A DNA stretch of 5,853 nucleotides. Origin: Propionibacteriaceae bacterium. Lineage in GTDB: Bacteria; Actinomycetota; Actinomycetes; Propionibacteriales; Propionibacteriaceae. The notes beneath the pieces are model-generated. The model ran no database searches and was not told the origin of the DNA. It saw only the letters and a list, made by a program, of their open reading frames with translations. Location: assembly GCA_031254155.1 (NCBI GenBank), contig JAIRVA010000191.1:1-5853 (forward strand). Reading direction: 5' to 3'. Below, one piece after another: positions 1 through 5,346 of this stretch. The position numbers were made by a program, and so were the translations under genes. The first letter of the stretch is position 1. Every line of letters begins with the position of its first letter.

Positions 1-1
1 G

Positions 2-679
2 AGCTACGTGCGCCGGAGTCCCCGCATGACGCCGTCCCAGCGGGGCTGGCTCGACCAGTACGCCGCCCGCTGGGTCATCCCCGTTGCAGCGGCGGACCAC
101 CTCGCGACCGCGGTGGCACCGCAGCCCGCCCTCGACCTCCAGCAGGTGTTTGGCCGGACGGCGCCCCTCGTCGTGGAGGTGGGGTCCGGCCACGGCGACA
201 CGCTGGCCGCGGCGGCCACCGCCCGGCCCGACCGGGACTTCCTGGGTTTCGAGGTCTTCGAGGCTTCCCTCGCCTCGACGCTGGGTAAGGTCGCCGCCGC
301 TGGGAGTACGAACGTCCGCCTCGTCGCCGCCGACGCGGTGACCGGGCTCACCCACCTGCTCAAGGACGAGTCGGTCACCGAACTCTGGGTCTTTTTCCCT
401 GACCCCTGGCCGAAGACACGTCACCACAAGCGGCGCCTGGTCACCCCCGCGTTCGCCGGGTTGGCGGCGAGGAAACTGCGGCCTGGTGGGCTGATCCGGC
501 TCGCCACGGACTGGTCCGCCTACGCGCGCGCCATGGCCGAGACGTTCGACGCCGACGACCGGTTCGATTGTGGCGGCACCGCGCGGTTCGCCGGGCGCCC
601 TGTCACCAAGTTCGAGGCGCGCGGCCTGGCCGCCGGCCGGACCATCCACGATCTGGCCTACGTCAAGGTGGCGCCATGA
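2..679 (+). CDS. trmB: tRNA (guanine-N7-)-methyltransferase, 5'-truncated by window edge
   Basis: This cytoplasmic enzyme transfers methyl from S-adenosylmethionine to N7 of G46 in the tRNA variable loop. The class I SAM-binding loop EVGSGHGD is at about 173-199. The acidic GFEVFE strand is near 245-262. The family hallmark FPDPWPKTRHHKRR lies at 395-436, and the C-terminal signature TKFEARG followed by IHDL lies near 605-655. The reading frame is open to the left edge, and the residues SYVRRSPRMTPSQ encoded from position 2 match the conserved N-terminal RSFVRR.GR.T..Q stretch of TrmB. The GTG at 8 and the ATG at 26 are therefore probably internal codons, and the true start lies outside the window. 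The stop TGA at 677-679 overlaps the truA ATG in an ATGA junction. All visible catalytic motifs are intact, so the gene should be functional. Family assignment is very secure. Confidence 0.95.
   Translation, partial: SYVRRSPRMTPSQRGWLDQYAARWVIPVAAADHLATAVAPQPALDLQQVFGRTAPLVVEVGSGHGDTLAAAATARPDRDFLGFEVFEASLASTLGKVAAAGSTNVRLVAADAVTGLTHLLKDESVTELWVFFPDPWPKTRHHKRRLVTPAFAGLAARKLRPGGLIRLATDWSAYARAMAETFDADDRFDCGGTARFAGRPVTKFEARGLAAGRTIHDLAYVKVAP
665..671 (+). promoter_or_regulatory. ribosome binding site of truA
   Basis: AAGGTGG lies inside the last codons of trmB and ends 4 nt before the ATG at 676. It differs from the ideal AAGGAGG at one base. It supports the ATG at 676 over the longer in-frame extension that reaches back into trmB. 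Confidence 0.7.
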
Positions 680-1515
680 GACTTCGGATCGACCTCGCCT
701 ACGACGGTACCGCCTTCTCTGGCTGGGCCCGCCAGCCCGGGCTCCGGACCGTCCAGGGGGTCCTCGAGGAGCGGATCACCCAGGTGCTCCGGCTCGTCGA
801 ACCGGCCCAGACGGTGTGCGCGGGCCGGACTGACGCCGGTGTCCACGCCCGGGCGCAGGTCGTCCACGTCGATGTACCAGACGAGGTCACCGGGCGGCGC
901 GGCGAACCCGTCTCCCCCGTCGCCGTCCTGCAGCGCCGCCTGCCGGGCGCCCTCCCCGAGGACATCGTCATCCACGCGGTCACCGCGGCCCCGGCGGGCT
1001 TTGACGCCCGCTTCTCGGCCCTGCGCCGACAGTACGTTTACCGCCTGTGGGACTCCCGGCCGGCAGTCGACCCCTTGAGCAGGGGGTACGCCCTGGTCTA
1101 CCCCCACGCCCTCGACGTGTGGGCCATGACGGCGGCGGCGGACACCCTCCTCGGGTACCACGACTTCGCCGCCTTCTGCCGGCCCCGCGAGACGGGGACG
1201 ACCCTTCGTACCCTCCTCACCTGCACCCCCACCCGGCGGGATGACGGCCTCATCGAAACCACTGTCAGCGCGGACGCGTTCTGCCACTCGATGGTCCGCT
1301 CCCTCATGGGCGCGCTGGTCCTCGCCGGCCGCGGGCAGCGCGACCAGACCTGGATCGAAGCGCTGCTCGACGCCCGGCACCGCGTGAGCGACATCCCGGT
1401 CCTGCCGGCCCTGGGTCTCACCCTCGAGGCGGTTGTCTACCCCGACGACGACACCCTGGCCGCGCGGGCGGCCGAGGCCCGGTCCCGGCGGGGCGAGACG
1501 GGGTGCCCCGGATGA
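676..1515 (+). CDS. truA: tRNA pseudouridine(38-40) synthase TruA
   Basis: TruA isomerises uridines 38, 39 and 40 of the tRNA anticodon stem-loop to pseudouridine. The protein has 279 residues, normal for bacterial TruA. The N-terminal strand IDLAYDGTAFSGWARQ (5-20) is typical. The catalytic loop CAGRTDAGVHA (48-58) carries the nucleophile Asp53. The strand ARFSALRRQYVYRLW (111-125) includes the conserved active-site tyrosine, and FCHSMVRSLMGALVLAGRG (202-220) is the third conserved motif. The ATG at 676 is chosen because it begins exactly at the family N-terminus, has a good Shine-Dalgarno sequence, and overlaps the trmB stop by 4 nt. A longer in-frame extension from 568 runs inside trmB and shows no homology I recognise. 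The gene ends in another ATGA overlap with the next gene. In many actinobacteria truA sits beside rplQ; here it is placed with trmB instead. Confidence 0.96.
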   Translation: MRLRIDLAYDGTAFSGWARQPGLRTVQGVLEERITQVLRLVEPAQTVCAGRTDAGVHARAQVVHVDVPDEVTGRRGEPVSPVAVLQRRLPGALPEDIVIHAVTAAPAGFDARFSALRRQYVYRLWDSRPAVDPLSRGYALVYPHALDVWAMTAAADTLLGYHDFAAFCRPRETGTTLRTLLTCTPTRRDDGLIETTVSADAFCHSMVRSLMGALVLAGRGQRDQTWIEALLDARHRVSDIPVLPALGLTLEAVVYPDDDTLAARAAEARSRRGETGCPG

Positions 1516-2114
1516 GCCACTACTTCGTCACCCCGGCCCCCGATGAGCGACGCCACGACGTCCCCGCCGTCATCTGGGGCCGGTCGTACACCTTCGTCAG
1601 TTCCGCCGGGGTCTTCTCCGCGAACCGGCTCGACCCGGGGACCTCCCAACTCTTCCGGCTAACCGAACCACCCCCCGACCGGCCAGCCCGGTTCCTCGAC
1701 CTGGGCTGTGGCTTCGGCCCGATCGCCGTCGCGCTCGCCGACCATTGTCCGTCAGCGGCGGTCGACGCCGTCGATGTCAACGCGCGGGCCCTCGAACTGA
1801 CCACCGCCAACGCCCGCCGGGCGGGGGTCGCCGACCGGCTTCGGACGTACACGCCGGACGCGGTCCCGGACGGGCTGTACGACGAGATCTGGTCCAACCC
1901 ACCCATCCGGATCGGCAAGCCGGCGCTCCACGACCTGCTCGCCCGCTGGCTCGCCCGCCTGGCGCCGACTGGTCACGCAACTTTAGTGGTCGGCAAACAC
2001 CTCGGCGCCGACTCCCTCACCACCTGGCTCACGTCAGCCACGTGGGCTGTCTGCCGCCGCGGCTCGGCAAAAGGTTTCCGCGTTCTGAGCGTCCGGCAAC
2101 CGATACCATCGTGA
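1512..2114 (+). CDS. class I SAM-dependent methyltransferase, single-domain RsmC/YbxB-like
   Basis: This is a 200-residue methyltransferase of the MTS fold, related to RsmC/RlmG (rRNA guanine-N2 methyltransferases). It matches only their catalytic half, the layout of Bacillus YbxB and Methanocaldococcus MJ0882. Visible motifs are the N-terminal SHYF (2-5), the region GVFSANRLDPGTSQL (33-47), SAM-binding motif I FLDLGCGFGP (61-70), the acidic residue Asp88 in VDVN, and motif IV NPPIRIGK (129-136). NPPIR.GK is what I recall from the YbxB/MJ0882 branch, whereas RsmC has NPPFH. The C-terminal strand KGFRVLSVR (187-195) is also typical. I prefer ATG 1512: it forms an ATGA overlap with the truA stop and places GGGGTG 6 nt upstream. 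GTG 1503 is an in-frame alternative adding three residues. The location suggests an RNA substrate (rRNA or tRNA), but this is inference; the target is unknown. Confidence 0.88.
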   Translation: MSHYFVTPAPDERRHDVPAVIWGRSYTFVSSAGVFSANRLDPGTSQLFRLTEPPPDRPARFLDLGCGFGPIAVALADHCPSAAVDAVDVNARALELTTANARRAGVADRLRTYTPDAVPDGLYDEIWSNPPIRIGKPALHDLLARWLARLAPTGHATLVVGKHLGADSLTTWLTSATWAVCRRGSAKGFRVLSVRQPIPS

Positions 2115-2123
2115 GCCATCGGT

Positions 2124-2129
2124 GATAAT
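2124..2129 (+). promoter_or_regulatory. candidate -10 element of the superoxide dismutase promoter
   Basis: GATAAT matches five of six bases of TATAAT in an otherwise GC-rich region and sits 52 bp before the dismutase ATG. No convincing -35 hexamer lies 16-18 bp upstream, where the sequence still belongs to the preceding gene. Initiation would fall near 2135-2137. The assignment rests on sequence appearance only. Confidence 0.35.
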
Positions 2130-2139
2130 CTGGCTGTGT

Positions 2140-2154
2140 GTCACGTAATGTGAC
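2140..2154. promoter_or_regulatory. inverted repeat GTCAC-N5-GTGAC upstream of the superoxide dismutase gene, possible operator
   Basis: GTCAC (2140-2144) and GTGAC (2150-2154) are perfect inverted arms around GTAAT. The symmetry continues outward as GTG (2136-2138) and CAC (2155-2157) if one unpaired T at 2139 is allowed. It lies just downstream of the candidate -10, where a repressor could block initiation. It is not a CRP/FNR-type TGTGA-N6-TCACA site, because the arms are in the opposite order. Its binder is unknown; a small mRNA hairpin is the alternative reading. Confidence 0.35.
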
Positions 2155-2172
2155 CACGGCTCTCCCGGAGAT

Positions 2173-2176
2173 AGGA
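2173..2176 (+). promoter_or_regulatory. ribosome binding site of the superoxide dismutase gene
   Basis: AGGA lies 5 nt before the ATG at 2182, with a second purine block GGAG at 2167-2170. The surrounding AT-rich bases (ATAGGAAAATC) should leave the site unstructured, which suits a strongly translated gene. Confidence 0.7.
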
Positions 2177-2181
2177 AAATC

Positions 2182-2799
2182 ATGCCAACTTACACATTGC
2201 CCGATCTTGAGTACGACTACTCGGCGCTCGCCCCGTACATCTCGCCCCAGATCATGGAGCTCCACCACAGCAAGCACCACCAGGCGTACGTGACGGGTGC
2301 CAACACGGCGCTCGACAAACTCGCGGAGGCCCGCGAGACCGGTAACTTCGCCCTGGTGCCGAAGCTCGAGAAAGACCTGGCCTTCAACCTGGGCGGGCAC
2401 GTCAACCACTCGGTCTTCTGGAAGAACATGTCCCCCGACGGCGGTGGCGAGCCGACCGGCGTCCTGGGTGACGCGATCGCCGAGACCTTCCAGGGCTTCG
2501 CAGCCTTCCAGAAGCACTTCACCGAGGCGGCCAACACGATCCAGGGCTCCGGCTGGGCGATCCTCGCCTGGGACAGCCTCGGCGCGCGGATGAACGTTTA
2601 CCAGTTGTACGACCAGCAGTCCAACCTGCCCGCCGGGCAGATCCCACTGCTGCAGCTCGACATGTGGGAGCACGCGTTCTACCTGCAGTACTTCAATGTC
2701 AAGGCCAACTACGTCACCGCGTGGTGGAACGTGGTCAACTGGGCCGATGTGGCCGCGCGGTACGACCGGGCCCGTACCCAGACCGCCGGACTGCTCTGA
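2182..2799 (+). CDS. sodA: superoxide dismutase, Fe/Mn family, probably manganese-type
   Basis: The enzyme converts superoxide to hydrogen peroxide and oxygen. The protein has 205 residues and no signal peptide, so it should be cytoplasmic unless exported by another route as in mycobacteria. Metal ligands are visible at His28 (ELHHSKHH), His76 (GGHVNHSVFW), Asp160 and His164 (LDMWEHAFYLQY). Second-sphere residues His32 and Tyr36 are present. The GG at 71-72 and Gln145 in YDQQSN favour manganese; the iron enzyme of Mycobacterium tuberculosis has His at the matching position. The ATG at 2182 has a well-spaced ribosome binding site and gives the family N-terminus M.TYTLPDL. A 67-bp spacer with promoter-like elements separates it from the upstream methyltransferase gene, so it is probably transcribed on its own. 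It converges with the glycosyltransferase gene, whose stop codon is 15 bp away. Family identity is certain; metal choice is inferred. Confidence 0.97.
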   Translation: MPTYTLPDLEYDYSALAPYISPQIMELHHSKHHQAYVTGANTALDKLAEARETGNFALVPKLEKDLAFNLGGHVNHSVFWKNMSPDGGGEPTGVLGDAIAETFQGFAAFQKHFTEAANTIQGSGWAILAWDSLGARMNVYQLYDQQSNLPAGQIPLLQLDMWEHAFYLQYFNVKANYVTAWWNVVNWADVAARYDRARTQTAGLL

Positions 2800-2801
2800 G
2801 T

Positions 2802-2829
2802 TATCCGGTCTGGGCTATCCGGCCTGGCC
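2802..2829. repeat. short imperfect tandem repeat (2 x 14 bp) at the convergent gene junction
   Basis: TATCCGGTCTGGGC at 2802-2815 is followed directly by TATCCGGCCTGGCC at 2816-2829, identical at 12 of 14 positions. It starts in the 15-bp spacer after the dismutase stop and continues over the last codons and stop of the glycosyltransferase gene. It may come from a small local duplication. No function is evident. Confidence 0.5.
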
Positions 2830-3915
2830 GACCAGGTCCGTGTGGAGGGCCAGCAGGCCCGCCACCGCCTGGTCCCAGGGGTACCGCTCGGCTGCGGTCC
2901 GGGCGGCGCCCCTGAGGTCTGCCTCGCCCCGCTGAAGGCGTTCCGCCATGCGCAGGACGGCGTCCGCGAGGAAGACCGGGTCGGGTGCGGCCCACTCCGC
3001 ACAGGTCGAGTCGACCAGTTCCCGCGCACCGCCGCGGTCGGCCGTGACGACGGGCGTGCCGCAGGCGAGCGCCTCCAGGACGGCGAGGCCGAACGTTTCC
3101 GCCGGGCAGACGGACAGCGCGATGTCGGCGCTCCGGTAGGCCTCGGCCAGGGCGGCGCGCGAGTCGAGGTACCCGTGGAAGAAGACCGGCGAGTGGCCGG
3201 CGATAGTGCGGAGCTCCTCGAGATGCGGGCCGGTCCCGAAAACGTGCAACTGGACATCGATACCCCGCCGGTCGAGTTCGACGGCGGTGGCGACCGCGAG
3301 GTGCGGGCTCTTCTCCCGCGACAACCGCCCGGCGTAGATCAGCTTGAGGGTACCGGACGGGTCGGGTTCGCGGCGGCCGGGGGTGAACTCGTCGAGGTCG
3401 ACGCCGAGGTTTTGCACCGTGAGATCGGCCGTCGTGTTGATCCACTCCCCCGCGCTGTAGCGGGTCGTGACGACAACCCGGTCGTACACCTTCGCGAGCC
3501 AGCGGTTAAGCAGGTGAACCGGCGGGGCCACCTCCATCTCCAGAAACATGCTCGCCATGTCGTCCAGGCGCTCGTGGGAGAACAGGACCGACGGTACGTT
3601 GTGCTGACGCGCCCACAGGCCCGCCGCCGTCAGCGTCCACTTGTCGCTGACCTCGATCGAGGTGGGCCGGAAGCGACCCAGGACCTGCCGGACCTTCGCG
3701 GTGTTGAGGACGATCCGGTACCCCGAGGCGAGGGCCGGCGAGGCGATCGTGACGATCGTGCCCGCCGCCGACGAAGCGACCTGGTCCTCCGGGCCGGGGA
3801 TCAGGAGCAACCGGTCGTGCCCGGCGCGGACGTACCCCCGGCCGAGCTTGTCAACGGCTCGCCGAAGCCCGCCGGAGGTCGGGCCGACGAAGTTGGCCAA
3901 CTGGGCGATACGCAT
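2815..3915 (-). CDS. glycosyltransferase family 4 (GT-B fold), acceptor unknown
   Basis: This 366-residue protein should be a retaining GT-B enzyme that moves a sugar from a nucleotide-sugar donor to an unidentified acceptor. The N-terminal domain opens with MRIAQLANFVGPTSGGLRRA, whose Gly15-Gly16 loop is typical of GT4 enzymes. SHERLDD is at 113-119. The C-terminal donor domain begins near 189. It shows IYAGRLSREKSP (193-204, with Arg197 and Lys202 as expected donor-phosphate contacts), VFGTGP (225-230), FFHGYL (245-250), and the E-x7-E motif with Glu273 and Glu281 in PAETFGLAVLEAL. No signal peptide or membrane segment is visible, so it is likely cytosolic or peripheral at the inner membrane face. 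The ATG at 3915 shares its A with the pyruvate kinase stop (TAATG). An in-frame extension upstream to 4158 is only a shadow of pyruvate kinase. Actinobacterial relatives include mannosyltransferases of lipoglycan synthesis, but the donor cannot be assigned here. Confidence 0.9.
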   Translation of the reverse strand: MRIAQLANFVGPTSGGLRRAVDKLGRGYVRAGHDRLLLIPGPEDQVASSAAGTIVTIASPALASGYRIVLNTAKVRQVLGRFRPTSIEVSDKWTLTAAGLWARQHNVPSVLFSHERLDDMASMFLEMEVAPPVHLLNRWLAKVYDRVVVTTRYSAGEWINTTADLTVQNLGVDLDEFTPGRREPDPSGTLKLIYAGRLSREKSPHLAVATAVELDRRGIDVQLHVFGTGPHLEELRTIAGHSPVFFHGYLDSRAALAEAYRSADIALSVCPAETFGLAVLEALACGTPVVTADRGGARELVDSTCAEWAAPDPVFLADAVLRMAERLQRGEADLRGAARTAAERYPWDQAVAGLLALHTDLVGQAG

Positions 3916-5330
3916 TACTCCCCCTCGTGTGGGACCGGAATCCGGTGGACGTACACAATATTTGTTTTCCCCGACACCCCCATCGGGATCCCGTACACGA
4001 TGACGACGTTGTCCCCCGGGGTGACCCGGCCCGCACCGAGGAGGATGTCGTCCATCTCGGCGATCATCGCCTCCGCGGCGTGTGACTGCGACTGGTACGT
4101 GGTGAGCCCCCAGACGATCCCGAGCTCCCGCATCGTCCGTTCGAGCGGGGTGAAGCACAGGATCGGGATGTGGGTTCGCAGACGCGCCAGGCGCTTGGCC
4201 GTGTCACCGTGGAGAGAGAAGCCGACGATGTACTTGGCGTCCACCTGCTGGGCGATCGTCGCCGCGCCCCAGGTGACCGCCCCCGATGTCGTGTGGGGGT
4301 CCCAGTCGATCGTCTCGCTGAACCCGTCCTGCTCGACGGCGGTGATGATGCGGGCCATCGCGGTGACGGCCTCGACGGGGTACGACCCGACCGCCGTCTC
4401 CCCGGACAGCATGACCGCGTCGGCGCCGTCGATGACCGCGTTCGCCACGTCGGAGGCTTCGGCCCGCGTGGGCCGGGGCGCGGAGATCATCGACTCCAGC
4501 ATTTGGGTGGCCACGAAGACGGGTTTCGCGAGGGTCCGGGCGGCGCGGATGATGCGCTTCTGCGCCAGCGGAACTTCTTCGTACGGCAGCTCGACCCCGA
4601 GATCGCCGCGCGCCACCATGATGGCGTCGAAGGCGACGACGACTGCGTCAAGATCGTCCAGGGCCTGGGGCTTCTCGATCTTGGCGATCACTGGTACGCG
4701 CAGCCCCGCCGCGTCCATGACCTCGTGGACTGGTACCACGTCCTCGGCCGAGCGGACGAAGGACAGCGCCACCAGGTCGACGCCCTGGCCCAGGGCCCAC
4801 CGGAGGTCGTCGGCGTCCTTCTCGGAGAGCGCGGGTACGCTGACCGCCACGCCGGGCAGGTTGATGCCCTTGTGGTCCGACACCACGCCGCCGGTCACCA
4901 CCTCGCACACCACGTCGGCCGGCCCCGATTCAACGACCCGTAGCGTGACCCGCCCGTCGTCGATGAGGACCGAGTCCCCCGCCCCGACGTCCGTCGGCAG
5001 TCCCGCGTACGTCGTTGAACAACGGTTCTGGTCACCCGCGACGGCCTGGGTGGTGATGGTGAAACGGTCGCCCGCGGCCAGTGTCACCGGCCCCTTGGCA
5101 AACGTTCCGAGCCGGATCTTCGGCCCCTGCAGGTCAGCGAACACGGTGACCGCGCGGCCGGTGGCGGCGGACGCGGCCCGGAGGTTCGCGAGCGTCTGCT
5201 CGTGGGTCGCATGGTCGCCATGGCTCATGTTCAGCCGGGCCACGTCCATGCCGGCGTCCAACAACTCGGTCAGCCGCTCGACATCCGACGACGCCGGTCC
5301 GAGGGTCGCGACTATTTTTGCTCTACGCAC
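3915..5330 (-). CDS. pyk: pyruvate kinase
   Basis: Pyruvate kinase transfers phosphate from phosphoenolpyruvate to ADP, giving ATP and pyruvate as the last step of glycolysis in the cytoplasm. The protein has 471 residues, normal for the bacterial enzyme. The N-terminus is RAKIVATLGPAS. Active-site motifs are RLNMSH (32-37), ADLQGPKIR (65-73), AKIEK (216-220, with catalytic Lys217 and Mg ligand Glu219), MVARGDLGVELP (238-249, with Mg ligand Asp243), ATQMLESM (274-281, with Thr275) and LSGETAVGSYP (308-318). The B domain spans about 72-165. The C-terminal effector domain, from about 340, carries FSLHGDTAKRLARL at the usual regulatory loop. The start is GTG at 5330: an in-frame TGA lies two codons upstream (5334-5336) and no other plausible start precedes the conserved N-terminus. 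It follows the pseudouridine synthase gene by 16 bp and overlaps the glycosyltransferase start by one base. Confidence 0.97.
   Translation of the reverse strand: MRRAKIVATLGPASSDVERLTELLDAGMDVARLNMSHGDHATHEQTLANLRAASAATGRAVTVFADLQGPKIRLGTFAKGPVTLAAGDRFTITTQAVAGDQNRCSTTYAGLPTDVGAGDSVLIDDGRVTLRVVESGPADVVCEVVTGGVVSDHKGINLPGVAVSVPALSEKDADDLRWALGQGVDLVALSFVRSAEDVVPVHEVMDAAGLRVPVIAKIEKPQALDDLDAVVVAFDAIMVARGDLGVELPYEEVPLAQKRIIRAARTLAKPVFVATQMLESMISAPRPTRAEASDVANAVIDGADAVMLSGETAVGSYPVEAVTAMARIITAVEQDGFSETIDWDPHTTSGAVTWGAATIAQQVDAKYIVGFSLHGDTAKRLARLRTHIPILCFTPLERTMRELGIVWGLTTYQSQSHAAEAMIAEMDDILLGAGRVTPGDNVVIVYGIPMGVSGKTNIVYVHRIPVPHEGE
3918..3925 (-). promoter_or_regulatory. ribosome binding site of the glycosyltransferase gene
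   Basis: On the minus strand AGGGGGAG lies just before the TAATG junction, inside the last codons of pyruvate kinase. The AGGGGG core ends 4 nt before the ATG. Together with the one-base stop/start overlap, this points to translational coupling with pyruvate kinase. Confidence 0.6.
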
Positions 5331-5346
5331 GCCTCAACGATACCAG

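Noticed and set aside
568..675. Upstream in-frame extension of truA.
   Set aside because: It lies inside the conserved C-terminal signature of trmB in another frame, and TruA's family N-terminus starts at 676.
658..1380. Open frame of 240 codons on the minus strand across truA.
   Set aside because: It is a shadow of high-GC coding sequence; truA on the plus strand explains the region fully with all its motifs.
2136..2157. CRP/FNR-type or DtxR/IdeR-type binding site at the dismutase upstream dyad.
   Set aside because: The arms are GTCAC then GTGAC, the reverse of the TGTGA...TCACA order, and nothing resembles the TTAGGTTAGCCTAA-type iron box.
2821..2838. Stem at the convergent junction as a Rho-independent terminator.
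   Set aside because: The stem is short, includes a wobble pair, lies within the glycosyltransferase coding sequence and has no following T-run on either strand.
3916..4158. N-terminal extension of the glycosyltransferase frame into the pyruvate kinase gene.
   Set aside because: The extension is low-complexity Arg/Gly/Pro text without homology, while the GT4 N-terminus begins exactly at the ATG at 3915 with a ribosome binding site in front.
4170..4943. Long open frame (257 codons) antisense to pyruvate kinase.
   Set aside because: It mirrors codon bias of the real gene: its composition is dominated by Asp, Gly, Arg, His and Val with no domain motif, and the opposite strand encodes complete pyruvate kinase.
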